Assembly: GCA_007693435.1 (NCBI GenBank)
Contig: REDO01000185.1
Location: 1 to 64,000, forward strand
Direction: 5' to 3'
Origin: Salinarimonadaceae bacterium
GTDB taxonomy: Bacteria; Pseudomonadota; Alphaproteobacteria; Rhizobiales; Beijerinckiaceae
Length of the DNA: 64,000 nt
The notes beneath the pieces were generated by a model. It was not told the origin of the DNA. It worked only from the letters and a program-made list of their open reading frames with translations, and did not search any database. Both the position numbers and the translations under genes were made by a program. Each line of letters starts with the position of its first letter. The stretch's first letter is position 1. This document shows positions 20,006 through 30,235 of this stretch, one piece after another.

Positions 20006-20563
20006 TCAGAACTTGACCTGCGGCGGCGCCTGCATCGTCTCGCGCTTCGTCTCGCCGATATCGAAGAACTCGCGCGCGGTGAAGCCGAGCGGGCGGGCGA
20101 AGAGCACTGCGGGGAACGCCTCGATGGCGGCGTTGAACTCGGCGACGGAGTTGTTGAAGAAGCGCCGCGCGGCGGCGAGCTTGTCCTCAACGTTCGACAA
20201 CTCGCTCTGAAGCGCGAGGAAGTTCTGGTTGGCCTTGAGATCGGGATAGGCCTCGGCCAACGCGAACATGCGCCCGAGCGTCGCCGTCAGCATGTTCTCG
20301 GCCGCGGCCTGCTCGGCCGGTCCCTGCGCGGTCGTCGCGGCGTTACGCGCCTGTATCACGGCGTCGAGGGTCTCGCGCTCGTGGGCGGCGTAGCCTTTCA
20401 CCGTCTCGACGAGATTGGGGATCAGATCGTGGCGCTGGTGCAGCTGCACATCGATGTCGGCGAAGGCCTGCGTGACGCGTTGGCGCATCGCGACGAGCCC
20501 GTTGTAGATCACGATGACCCAGATCACGATAAGGGCTATCAGGCCCAAGAGCACCCATTCCAT
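20006..20563 (-). CDS. lemA: LemA family protein
   Basis: A 185-aa LemA protein. It has one N-terminal membrane segment (WVLLGLIALIVIWVIVIYN), then the helical LemA domain with VDIQ-like ADIDVQLHQRHDLIPNLVETVKGY, LSNVEDKLAAARRFFN and a C-terminal FPAVLFARPLGFTA. The short start MEWVLLG is chosen; the upstream extension in frame is Cys/Pro-rich and not family-like. It is followed by the M48 protease gene. The cellular role of LemA is poorly defined. Confidence 0.93.
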   Translation of the reverse strand: MEWVLLGLIALIVIWVIVIYNGLVAMRQRVTQAFADIDVQLHQRHDLIPNLVETVKGYAAHERETLDAVIQARNAATTAQGPAEQAAAENMLTATLGRMFALAEAYPDLKANQNFLALQSELSNVEDKLAAARRFFNNSVAEFNAAIEAFPAVLFARPLGFTAREFFDIGETKRETMQAPPQVKF

Positions 20564-20877
20564 GCGGCATCCCCCTGCTGGCGCGACCAAAAACGCGCGC
20601 GAGAGTGGCATGTCGGGGAACAGGCGGCAAGACGCGGCCCAAGGGCTCGCGCCGGCGTGAACGGGAAGCCGCGGAATGCCTAGAAGTGCGCCCTTTTCCG
20701 CCGCGGTCTCGCCTGATTCGCAGCTGATTGGAGCCATGCGGCGCAGATCGTCGGCGAGATCGATTCGATTCTTTCGGGAAAGGTTCGGTCAAGGTTGACG
20801 AAATCTTCACCGACGCACGTCATTTTCTTAGCGATGCCACGCCAGTCGGTATTCCCGCGTCCAGGAGTTTGTCCGCC
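20564..20877. other. Intergenic region between divergent lemA and pal
   Basis: 314 bp with no supported gene, RNA or clear repeat. It must hold both divergent promoters. A TTGACG at 20795-20800 is a possible -35 for pal, but no convincing -10 follows at standard spacing. The tolQRAB genes that usually precede pal are not here. Confidence 0.6.
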
Positions 20878-21387
20878 ATGTTCGCTTCGTTTCCCCTTTC
20901 GCGCGGCCTGCGTCTGGCTGCGATTCTCGCTGTGGGGCTCTCGCTCGCCGCGTGCGCGCGCGGCGCTGAGGACATCGCCGGCGCCGGCGGCCTCGGGGCT
21001 GGCGGAGCGGCGACGCCGGGCTCGACGCAGGACTTCACCGTGAATGTCGGAGACCGGGTGTTCTTCGACACCGATTCCTCGGATCTCAACGCCAGCGGCA
21101 TCGCGACGCTCAACCAGCAGGCCCTCTGGCTGCAGCGCTATCCGCGCTACACTTTCCTCATCGAGGGTCACGCGGACGAGCGTGGCACGCGCGAGTACAA
21201 TTTCGCGCTGGGAGCCCGCCGGGCCCAGGCGGTGCGCGATTATCTCGCCTCGCGCGGCGTCTCCGCCGACCGTATGCGCGTCGTGTCCTACGGCAAGGAG
21301 CGCCCGGTCGTGGCCTGCGCCGAATCGCCCTGCTTCGCGCAGAACCGCCGCGCGGTCACCCTGCTTGACGGAGCGCCCGGCTCCTGA
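20878..21387 (+). CDS. pal: Peptidoglycan-associated lipoprotein
   Basis: A 169-aa outer-membrane lipoprotein of the Tol-Pal system. The signal peptide ends in the lipobox LAAC (Cys26). A short Gly/Ala linker is followed by an OmpA-like peptidoglycan-binding domain with VFFDTDSSDL, IEGHADERGTREYN and GARRAQAVRDYL. The ATG at 20878 gives the correct signal peptide; the longer frame does not. ybgF follows by 85 bp and then tilS, but tolB is missing upstream, so pal here has its own promoter region. Confidence 0.96.
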   Translation: MFASFPLSRGLRLAAILAVGLSLAACARGAEDIAGAGGLGAGGAATPGSTQDFTVNVGDRVFFDTDSSDLNASGIATLNQQALWLQRYPRYTFLIEGHADERGTREYNFALGARRAQAVRDYLASRGVSADRMRVVSYGKERPVVACAESPCFAQNRRAVTLLDGAPGS

Positions 21388-21472
21388 ATGCGAGCCGCCA
21401 TAATTTAGCCGCTCGGGCGCAATTGTGATAAGCGGTCACGCCTGATCACGATAACGCCGCAGGACCGAGCCC

Positions 21473-22498
21473 ATGATGGCATTCGCGCTGACTCTGCTTC
21501 GACCGCCGGCCATCTTCGCGGCCCGCGCGGTCGTGATTGCCGGCCTCGTCGCCGCCGTCTCGCTTTTTGCGCCGCCGCCGGCCGCCTCGCAGGACCTCTC
21601 CGAGATGGTCCTGCGTCTGAACCGGCTGGAAGGTCAGGTTCGCACGCTGTCCGGGCAGGTTGAGGAGCTGACCTTCGAGAACAACCGGCTGCGCCAGCAG
21701 CTGGAGCGTTTTCAGGAGGATGTCGAGTTCCGCTTCCAGGAGAGCGGCGGCGCTTCGCCGCCTCCCGAGCGCCGCTCGCAGACGCCCGCGGCTCCGGCTG
21801 CGCCGCTCTCGCCTCCGGCCGTGACCCCGCTTCCCGAGATCGCCGCCCCGGCGCCGATCGGGCGGGGCGACGCGTTCAATCCCGATCGCGATCCCGCCGC
21901 TCCCGGCGCGCCGCAGCCGTTGGGGACGACCACTCCCTCGGCCCCACTGACGCTTCCCGGCGCCCGGTTCTCCGAGGCCGCAGAGGGCGCGCAGGCCGCG
22001 GGCGGGGCGTCCTTCCCGACGGCGCAGGGCCCGATCTCCTTCGGCGACGGCGCTTCGGCGACCGCCGCCGCGCCCTCGCGCAGCGGACCGAGCATCGCCG
22101 CGACGGGCGACGCCGATCCGAGAATCGTCTATGACGACGCTTACGCTTTTCTCCTCGCCGCTCAGTATGAGCGGGCCGAGATGGGGTTCCGGCAGTTCCT
22201 GCAATCCCATCCTCGCGACGCGCTCGCCCCCGACGCCAGGTTCTGGCTCGGCGAGACCTACGCCCAGCGCGGACGTCACCGCGAGGCGGCGGAGAACTTC
22301 CTGACCGTTTCGACGGAATTTCCCGAGTCACGCATGGCGCCGCGCGCCCTGTTGCGGCTCGGCGGCGCCCTGGCCGAGATCGGCGTGCCGGATCAGGCCT
22401 GTGCGACGCTCGCCGAGATTCCGCGCCAGTATCCGCAGGCTGCGGTCGATATGCGCGAGAGCATCGAGCGCGAGCGCGCCCGCGCCGGCTGCGCTTGA
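21473..22498 (+). CDS. ybgF: Tol-Pal system protein YbgF/CpoB
   Basis: A 341-aa periplasmic protein. Signal peptide residues are about 1-38. A coiled coil follows (about 40-85, with EMVLRLNRLEGQVRTLSGQV), then a Pro/Ala-rich linker of about 120 residues, and C-terminal TPR repeats (about 215-335, DDAYAFLLAAQYERAEMGF and AEIPRQYPQAA). CpoB coordinates Tol energy with peptidoglycan synthesis at constriction. It follows pal, and its stop overlaps the TTG start of tilS (TTGA). The linker is longer than in the E. coli protein. Confidence 0.92.
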   Translation: MMAFALTLLRPPAIFAARAVVIAGLVAAVSLFAPPPAASQDLSEMVLRLNRLEGQVRTLSGQVEELTFENNRLRQQLERFQEDVEFRFQESGGASPPPERRSQTPAAPAAPLSPPAVTPLPEIAAPAPIGRGDAFNPDRDPAAPGAPQPLGTTTPSAPLTLPGARFSEAAEGAQAAGGASFPTAQGPISFGDGASATAAAPSRSGPSIAATGDADPRIVYDDAYAFLLAAQYERAEMGFRQFLQSHPRDALAPDARFWLGETYAQRGRHREAAENFLTVSTEFPESRMAPRALLRLGGALAEIGVPDQACATLAEIPRQYPQAAVDMRESIERERARAGCA

Positions 22499-23565
22499 AC
22501 CTGGCCGATCCGCATTCTCCCCTGACCGCCGACGAGGCGGCTGCGCTGTTTCGCGCTGTTTCGCGCGACGGCGAGACGACCTGCCTGCTCGCCGTGTCCG
22601 GCGGCCCCGATTCCACCGCCCTGATGCGTCTCGCCGCCGATGCGGCGCCGCTTCTCGCGCCCCTTCGTTTCATCGTCGCGACCGTCGATCACGGCCTGCG
22701 CGAGGCGGCCCGCGCGGAGGCGGAGGGAGTGGTCGCGCAGGCGACGGCTCTGCGCATGGAGGCGCGGCTTCTGCGCTGGGAGGCCGCCGACAGGCCGGCG
22801 CGCGGCGTGCAGCAGGCTGCGCGGGAAGCGCGATACCGGCTGCTGATGAACTGCGCGCGCGAATGCGGCTCCGACCTTCTCGCGACCGCGCACACGCTGG
22901 ACGACCAGGCCGAGACGGTGCTGATGCGGCTTGCCGCCGGTTCGGGGCTCGACGGCCTCGCCGCGATGGCGCGGCGCTCGCCGGTCGGCGATATCGTCGT
23001 GGCGCGTCCCTTTCTCGCGATTCCCAAGAGCCGCCTCGTCGCGACCTGCCGCGCGCGCGGATGGGCCTATGTCGAAGACCCGTCGAATCAGGATCCGGCC
23101 TACACACGCCCGCGTCTGCGCGGGATCGCGGACGCGCTGGCCGCCGAAGGCCTTACGGCCGAGCGTCTCGCCCGACTCGCGCGGCGCGCGGCTAGCGCCC
23201 GAGACGCGCTCGACGATTGCGCGCGGCGCTGCTTCGCCCGCGCCTCGCAGACGGGTGGCGGGGGCGCCGGCGTCACGCTTGACGGGCGCGTTCTGGCCGG
23301 CGAGCCTTTCGAAATCGTGTTGCGCGTCCTCGGACTTGCGCTCGACGCCGTCGCGGATGGCGGCGAATCCGGCCGGGCCGCCGCATACGGGCCGCGTCTG
23401 CGCAAGCTGGAGACCCTTTGCGAAGCGTTGACGGCGGCGCTCGCGGCAGGCGCGCCGATGCCGGGACGAACGCTCGCCGGCGCGCGATTCGCCCTCGACG
23501 CGCAGGGGCGCGTGCGCGTCACGCGCGCGCCGGCGCGAAAGGGCGGCTCGCAGAGGGGCGGCTGA
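22495..23565 (+). CDS. tilS: tRNA(Ile)-lysidine synthase
   Basis: A 356-aa PP-ATPase that attaches lysine to C34 of tRNA-Ile(CAU), changing both amino-acid and codon identity. The P-loop SGGPDSTALMRLA lies near residue 35 and HTLDDQAETVLMRL near residue 132, followed by RPFLAIPKSRL. The start is TTG at 22495, overlapping the ybgF stop by 4 nt, so translation is likely coupled. The C-terminal domain is short compared with the E. coli enzyme, as usual in this group. Confidence 0.94.
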   Translation: MNLADPHSPLTADEAAALFRAVSRDGETTCLLAVSGGPDSTALMRLAADAAPLLAPLRFIVATVDHGLREAARAEAEGVVAQATALRMEARLLRWEAADRPARGVQQAAREARYRLLMNCARECGSDLLATAHTLDDQAETVLMRLAAGSGLDGLAAMARRSPVGDIVVARPFLAIPKSRLVATCRARGWAYVEDPSNQDPAYTRPRLRGIADALAAEGLTAERLARLARRAASARDALDDCARRCFARASQTGGGGAGVTLDGRVLAGEPFEIVLRVLGLALDAVADGGESGRAAAYGPRLRKLETLCEALTAALAAGAPMPGRTLAGARFALDAQGRVRVTRAPARKGGSQRGG

Positions 23566-23663
23566 AGTCGGCCGTCGCCGCAGGCCCGCCGCATTCGAAG
23601 CGTTATTGTCGGTGCTATCGATGGCGCAATGACGCGCTGGCGCGTCCCATGGCGTCGCATCCC

Positions 23664-23692
23664 TTGGCAATGGGGGTCCGCGCGCCTAGATT
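23664..23692 (+). promoter_or_regulatory. Candidate promoter of ftsH
   Basis: TTGGCA at 23664-23669, a 17-nt spacer and TAGATT at 23687-23692, about 67 bp before the ftsH start. It fits a sigma-70-type promoter. The CCCTTGG and CCTAGAT context also resembles heat-shock (RpoH) promoters of alphaproteobacteria, which would suit ftsH. Pattern match only. Confidence 0.45.
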
Positions 23693-23759
23693 ACGGTGAT
23701 CCGCGACGGCGCCCCGAAACGCGCGTCGCGGACTGGCCATCGGCGATGAACGGACCGAG

Positions 23760-25691
<1,932 letters not shown>

Positions 25692-25717
25692 TATTCCGCC
25701 TATCGCGCGTTCGGGAG

Positions 25718-25741
25718 ACGCCCGCCTTGCGCGGGCGTTTT
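25718..25741 (+). terminator. Intrinsic terminator after ftsH
   Basis: An 8-bp perfect stem ACGCCCGC/GCGGGCGT with loop CTTGC, followed by TTTT. It begins 26 bp after the ftsH stop. Confidence 0.75.
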
Positions 25742-25873
25742 CGCCTTTCGTTACAATCGCTAAAGGAAAGTGATCTAGGCTCTCCGACGACCGCCTTGAC
25801 GGGCTCGCGCCGGCGATCCTAGACATCCGGCGTGGCCGCGACGCGGCGGCGGGCGGCGTGGGAGTTCAGGACA

Positions 25874-27214
25874 TTGCGCAAGCATTTCGGCACCGACGGC
25901 ATCCGGGGGCGCGCCAACGTCACCATCACACCGGAACTCGCGCTGCGGGTAGGGCAGGCGGCGGGTCTCGCCTTCCAGCGTGGCGACCATCGACACCGGG
26001 TCGTGATCGGCAAGGATACGCGCCTTTCCGGATACATGATCGAGAACGCGCTCGTCGCGGGATTCACATCGGTGGGAATGGATACGCTGCTGCTCGGCCC
26101 TATGCCGACGCCCGCCGTCGCCATGCTGACGCGATCGATGCGCGCCGATCTCGGCGTGATGATCTCGGCCTCCCACAATCCCTTCGAGGATAACGGCATC
26201 AAGCTCTTCGGGCCCGACGGCTTCAAGCTGTCCGACGAAGTCGAGCGCCGCATCGAGAAGCTGATGGGCGTCGATCTGACCAAGCGCCTCGCCGAGCCGG
26301 CCGCGCTCGGCCGCGCCAAGCGCGTCGAGGGCGTGCAGGCGCGCTATGTCGAATTCGCCAAGCGCACCCTGCCGCGCGGGCTCAATCTGGACGGCTTGCG
26401 CATCGTCGTCGATTGCGCCAACGGCGCCGCCTACAAGGTCGCGCCCGACGCCCTTTGGGAACTGGGGGCCGAAGTCTTCGCCATCGGCGACGCGCCCGAC
26501 GGCATGAACATCAATCGCGAACTCGGCTCCACCGCGCCCGACGCGCTCATGGCGAAAGTGCGCGAGCTGCGCGGCGATATCGGCATCGCGCTGGATGGAG
26601 ACGCCGACCGCGTCATTATCGTGGACGAGAAGGCCCAGCTCGTCGACGGGGACCAGCTCATGGCCGTGATCGCCAAAAGCTGGCGCGACGACGGCCGTCT
26701 GGCCCGTCCCGGCGTCGTCGCGACTGTCATGTCGAACCTGGGGCTGGAACGCTATCTCGGCGATCTCGGGCTCGAGCTCGTGCGCACCGCCGTCGGCGAT
26801 CGCTATGTGCTCGAGCGCATGCGCGAGCATGGCTACAACCTCGGCGGCGAGCAGTCGGGTCACATCATCCTGTCGGATTACACGACGACCGGCGACGGGC
26901 TCGTCGCGGCGCTGCAATTGCTCGCCGTGGTCAAGACGTCCGGGCGGCCCGTCTCCGAGATCTGCCACAGTTTCGAACCGCTGCCGCAGATTCTGAAGAA
27001 CGTCCGTTACGCTTCGGGCGAGCCGCTCGACGACGCAAGGGTCGTGACCGCGATCGAGGAGGGCCGCAAGACGCTTGGAACCGGCGGCCGTCTCGTCATC
27101 CGGCCTTCCGGAACGGAGCCCGTGATTCGCGTCATGGGCGAGGGCGACGACCGGGACCTTGTCTTGAAAGTCGTCGATTCCATCGTCGAGACCGTCGGCC
27201 GCGTCGCGGCCTGA
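25874..27214 (+). CDS. glmM: Phosphoglucosamine mutase
   Basis: A 446-aa enzyme converting glucosamine 6-phosphate to glucosamine 1-phosphate for UDP-GlcNAc. The N-terminal [11 protein letters not shown], the phosphorylatable serine in MISASHNP, the metal loop DGDADR and the sugar-binding GGEQSGHII are all present. No ATG fits: the family start corresponds to TTG at 25874, preceded by GGAG at 25861-25864. The extended frame back to 25832 would add 14 unrelated residues. folP, sometimes between ftsH and glmM, is absent. Confidence 0.94.
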   Translation: MRKHFGTDGIRGRANVTITPELALRVGQAAGLAFQRGDHRHRVVIGKDTRLSGYMIENALVAGFTSVGMDTLLLGPMPTPAVAMLTRSMRADLGVMISASHNPFEDNGIKLFGPDGFKLSDEVERRIEKLMGVDLTKRLAEPAALGRAKRVEGVQARYVEFAKRTLPRGLNLDGLRIVVDCANGAAYKVAPDALWELGAEVFAIGDAPDGMNINRELGSTAPDALMAKVRELRGDIGIALDGDADRVIIVDEKAQLVDGDQLMAVIAKSWRDDGRLARPGVVATVMSNLGLERYLGDLGLELVRTAVGDRYVLERMREHGYNLGGEQSGHIILSDYTTTGDGLVAALQLLAVVKTSGRPVSEICHSFEPLPQILKNVRYASGEPLDDARVVTAIEEGRKTLGTGGRLVIRPSGTEPVIRVMGEGDDRDLVLKVVDSIVETVGRVAA

Positions 27215-27284
27215 AACTGCGTCGCGAAGAGCGCCAGCAATAACATCTTTTAGTTGTAAAAATTATTATCCTTAATTTTTAGGC

Positions 27285-27299
27285 TTAATCAGCCTTTAA
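27285..27299 (+). promoter_or_regulatory. CtrA-type site TTAA-N7-TTAA upstream of an outer-membrane gene
   Basis: TTAATCAGCCTTTAA, an exact match to the full CtrA consensus. It lies in an AT-rich 80-bp stretch, 82 bp before the first outer-membrane barrel gene. It overlaps a small inverted repeat (AGGCT/AGCCT, 27281-27295) that could also terminate glmM. CtrA binding is inferred. Confidence 0.5.
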
Positions 27300-27380
27300 G
27301 AATTGCCTGCGAATCTGTCCCTACCGATCGACCGAGAGCCGTCGCGAGCCTTCGTGCGGCGCTCACGGAGGGACAAGAAA

Positions 27381-28226
27381 ATGGAACGCATTCGCCTCGC
27401 CGCAATCGCTGCGGCGACGTTGCTCGCTGCTACGACCCCTTCTCTCGCTGCGGATATCGCGATCGCGGCGATACATGATGATCCGCCTGCCCCCCCCATT
27501 GCAATCGGCGGTGGCTGGTATCTGCGCGGCGATGTGGGCGTCACCAACCAGAAATTCCGCGTGCTGACCCATGCGGAACTCGATCTCTTTCCTTTCGAAT
27601 GGCTCGACAAGGGCAAGTTCCGTCCGGCGACGACAATCGGCGCCGGTTTCGGATACCAGTTCAATTCGTGGTTCCGCGCCGACGTCACCGGCGAGTATCG
27701 TTCAAGCTCGAATTTCACGGCGCGAGACCGCTATCCCGATGCGGGCCTGCCGGGCGGGTTCGGCTACAATGACTTCAGCGCCACGAAGTCCGAACTGCTT
27801 ACCCTCGTGAACGCCTATCTCGACCTTGGCACGTGGAGCGGGTTCACGCCTTATATCGGTGTCGGCGGCGGTTTCGCGCGGGTGGACATAAAGAATTTCC
27901 GCGACTGGAACGAGCTTCGCAACGTCGACGCCCGTGCGCCGAACGGCAGTCGCTGGAACTTCGCCTGGGCGCTGCATGCAGGCTTCGCATATGATCTCAC
28001 CGACCAGCTCAAGCTCGACGTCGGCTACCGCTTCGTCTCGCTTGGCAAGGGCCGCACCGGCGGGCCGCCGCGCGCCATCGGGGCCGCCGGCGGCTTTACG
28101 ACGCAGCCGTGGGTCTTCAACGACATCTACTCGCACGACATCCGGGCCGGTCTGCGTTGGACCTTCGGCGGGCCCACGGCGGTCGCCTCCCTCCCGTGGA
28201 ACGATTCGCTCATCCGCAAATACTGA
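27381..28226 (+). CDS. Outer-membrane beta-barrel protein (paralogue 1)
   Basis: A 281-aa secreted barrel. Signal peptide MERIRLAAIAAATLLAATTPSLAA (split by its hydrophobic core) ends near residue 24. The mature part has alternating amphipathic strands, the opening GGGWYLRGDVG, a central FNSWFRADVTGEYR and LDLGTWSGFTPYIGVGGGF, and a C-terminal DIRAGLRWTFG typical of BamA recognition, though a 16-residue tail follows. GGAGGG lies 8 nt before the ATG. It is clearly paralogous to the next gene downstream. Function is unknown; small Omp25/31-like proteins of this group are structural or porin-like. Confidence 0.85.
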   Translation: MERIRLAAIAAATLLAATTPSLAADIAIAAIHDDPPAPPIAIGGGWYLRGDVGVTNQKFRVLTHAELDLFPFEWLDKGKFRPATTIGAGFGYQFNSWFRADVTGEYRSSSNFTARDRYPDAGLPGGFGYNDFSATKSELLTLVNAYLDLGTWSGFTPYIGVGGGFARVDIKNFRDWNELRNVDARAPNGSRWNFAWALHAGFAYDLTDQLKLDVGYRFVSLGKGRTGGPPRAIGAAGGFTTQPWVFNDIYSHDIRAGLRWTFGGPTAVASLPWNDSLIRKY

Positions 28227-28251
28227 TCGCGGCCGACCTGCGAAAAATCGC

Positions 28252-28286
28252 GATTACGGCGCCCGAAAGGGCGCCGTAATCGTTTG
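28252..28286 (+). terminator. Strong hairpin terminator after outer-membrane gene 1
   Basis: A perfect 14-bp stem (28252-28265 with 28270-28283) capped by GAAA and followed by TTT. The arm contains GATTACGGCGCC. It separates barrel paralogues 1 and 2. Confidence 0.8.
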
Positions 28287-28320
28287 GCGAAGACAAGCCT
28301 TCGAAAGCTCCGGTTAACCT

Positions 28321-28335
28321 TAATCGATGCTTAAC
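28321..28335 (+). promoter_or_regulatory. CtrA-type site TTAA-N7-TTAA upstream of outer-membrane gene 2
   Basis: TTAATCGATGCTTAA, an exact consensus match, with an additional TTAACC just before it (28315-28320). It sits 49 bp upstream of the second barrel gene, a position that would overlap a promoter -35 region. Confidence 0.55.
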
Positions 28336-28383
28336 GATCCCAAGCGATAGTCCGGCTAAAGAACATCAAGTCGGGGATAATCG

Positions 28384-29133
28384 ATGACGTTGCGCGCTCC
28401 TTCACTCTTCGCGGCGCTTTTCGGTGTGGCCGCCGCAGCTTCGCCTGCGCTCGCCGCCGATCTTCTGCCTCCACTGCCCGATCTCGACACTCCGCTCATC
28501 ACGCGCGACGATATCGGCGCGGGCTGGTACCTGCGCGGGGACGTCGGCGGGGCCAGATCGCGGATCGGGCGCACGACGCTGTCGCCCAATCCCGGCTTCT
28601 CGGCTTTCCAGGGCGACAAGCTCGGCTCCGCCGTGACGATCGGGATCGGCGCCGGCTATCGCTTCAATTCGTGGCTACGCGCCGACGTCACAGTTGACCA
28701 TCGCTTCGAGAGCAGGTTCACAGCCCGCAACGCGGCGCTCGCCGCGCCGGGCGTGGCGGTGCATCACGGGGCGAAAATCTCCGCGACGGTCGCGCTCGCC
28801 AACCTGTATTTCGACCTGGGAACCTGGAGCGGGCTCACGCCGTATGTCGGCGCGGGCGTCGGCGTCGCCGGCAAGACCGTCTCGCGCTACACGATCCAAG
28901 GGGCTGGCGCGCCGGCGAGCAACGTCGCCGGCCGCAACCGCTCGGATTTCGTCTGGGCGCTGATGGGCGGCGTCGCAATACAGGTGGGCTACGGCGCGAG
29001 CCTTGATCTCGGCTATCGCTACCTCGCGCTGGGCGGCGCCGAAACACGCGCGGCGCCGGCGACCGGCGCGACGCGCATTCGCAATCTCGAATCACACGAA
29101 TTCCGGGCGGGCCTGCGCTGGTCCTTCCATTGA
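28384..29133 (+). CDS. Outer-membrane beta-barrel protein (paralogue 2)
   Basis: A 249-aa barrel with signal peptide (about residues 1-24, ending SPALAA). It shares with its upstream neighbour the blocks GAGWYLRGDVGGAR, FNSWLRADVTVDHRFE, YFDLGTWSGLTPYVG and the closing EFRAGLRWSFH, whose terminal aromatic fits the BAM signal. The paralogy shows a tandem duplication followed by divergence of the loops. A separate terminator and CtrA-type site suggest independent transcription. Function is unknown. Confidence 0.86.
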   Translation: MTLRAPSLFAALFGVAAAASPALAADLLPPLPDLDTPLITRDDIGAGWYLRGDVGGARSRIGRTTLSPNPGFSAFQGDKLGSAVTIGIGAGYRFNSWLRADVTVDHRFESRFTARNAALAAPGVAVHHGAKISATVALANLYFDLGTWSGLTPYVGAGVGVAGKTVSRYTIQGAGAPASNVAGRNRSDFVWALMGGVAIQVGYGASLDLGYRYLALGGAETRAAPATGATRIRNLESHEFRAGLRWSFH

Positions 29134-29237
29134 GCGGGGTCGCGGTTGGAAACGGATCGTTAAGGTTAACCGATCTAAAATTGCAGCATTCGGATCGGAT
29201 CGAAGGGTCGAAGCCGGTCGTCAGCAGAGGATACGTC

Positions 29238-30071
29238 ATGCGCGCCAGCATCTTCGCCGGCATGGCCGTCGCCACGCTCGCCGCCGCAATTCCGGCGCAG
29301 GCGGCCGACTTTTTCGGGGCACTGCGCGGAACTCAGAACACCCATCACGGCATGACTCCGGTCGAGACGTGGCAGGGCGGGTATTTCGGCGGCTTCGCCG
29401 GCGTCGTTTCGGGGCAGGCGAATCATGGCCGCTCGTTTCGGGACTTCCTGACCCACGAATTGCGCCTCAACCTCTTCGAGGATCGCAACGCCATCTCGAA
29501 CTGGATCTCGCTGCCCGCAGGCAAGGCGCGGAACAAGAACTTCGGCGTGTTCGCGGGCTACAACTACCAGTACGACGAAGTCGTGTTCGGCTTCGAGGCC
29601 GACTACACGCGCATGAACCTGCGGATGAACAGCACTGATTCGCTCACTCGCGCCATCGCCGATCTCACCGGAATCGCCGGCCTCGAAGGGCAGGCGGGCG
29701 CCGTCACCATGACGGGGCGCTCGAAACTCGAGATCAAGGATCTGATCACCCTGCGCGCCCGCGCCGGCTATACGGTCGGCTCGTTCATGCCCTTCGTGAC
29801 CGCAGGCGTCGCGCTCGCCAATTACGACATGATGCGAATGGCCCAGCGTGACGTGCTCGTCTTCGCCACCGGTCAGACGCTCACCGAGACGCACGGGCCG
29901 CAGCGCAAGTCCGGTTTCGCCTTCGGCTTCGCGGGCGGCGCGGGCGTCGACGTCGCCGTGGGCGCGAACGGCTTCCTGCGCGGCGAGTGGCAATACGCCC
30001 ATTTCCGCGACATCGAGGGAATAAGGGCGAGCCTTCACAACCTCCGCGCCGCGACCGGCGTGCGCTTCTGA
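29238..30071 (+). CDS. Omp25/31-like outer-membrane protein
   Basis: A 277-aa outer-membrane protein. The signal peptide ends near IPAQAA (residue 23). The mature protein has WQGGYFGGFAGVVSG, FGVFAGYNYQYDEVVFGFEADY, ITLRARAGYTVGSFMPFVTAG and the closing LRAATGVRF with terminal Phe, as in Omp25/31-type small barrels of Hyphomicrobiales. It is not obviously paralogous to the two upstream barrels beyond the fold. The upstream region has two TTAA boxes (29160 and 29166) spaced too closely for a full CtrA site. The ATG at 29238 is set by the signal peptide. Confidence 0.87.
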   Translation: MRASIFAGMAVATLAAAIPAQAADFFGALRGTQNTHHGMTPVETWQGGYFGGFAGVVSGQANHGRSFRDFLTHELRLNLFEDRNAISNWISLPAGKARNKNFGVFAGYNYQYDEVVFGFEADYTRMNLRMNSTDSLTRAIADLTGIAGLEGQAGAVTMTGRSKLEIKDLITLRARAGYTVGSFMPFVTAGVALANYDMMRMAQRDVLVFATGQTLTETHGPQRKSGFAFGFAGGAGVDVAVGANGFLRGEWQYAHFRDIEGIRASLHNLRAATGVRF

Positions 30072-30175
30072 AACGATCCGCTTCGGGCGGAGCAGGACGG
30101 CGGGGCCTTCGCGGGCGCCGCCGTTTCGCGTTGGCGGGCCGTCACCCCGCTTGACGGCGGTCGAACCTCTCGTCA

Positions 30176-30235
30176 TACCCGGTGGCGGGACACCTATCCC
30201 CAACGATAGGCGCCCATCTGAAAGGATGGACTGAC
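30176..30235 (+). ncRNA. Candidate serC-type leader RNA
   Basis: The 60 nt before serC fold into two consecutive small hairpins: CCTATC/GATAGG with loop CCCAAC (30193-30210), and CCATC/GATGG with loop TGAAAG (30214-30229). The second overlaps the Shine-Dalgarno AAAGGA, so pairing could limit initiation. A structured leader called the serC motif is known upstream of serC in this order. I match it by position and layout only, not by alignment. Confidence 0.5.

Noticed and set aside
17465..20683. A 1072-codon open frame on the plus strand across several minus-strand genes
   Set aside because: It is antisense to the methyltransferase, SDR, M48 and lemA genes, has extreme Arg/Asp/Gly composition and no domain. 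Long antisense frames are usual in GC-rich DNA.
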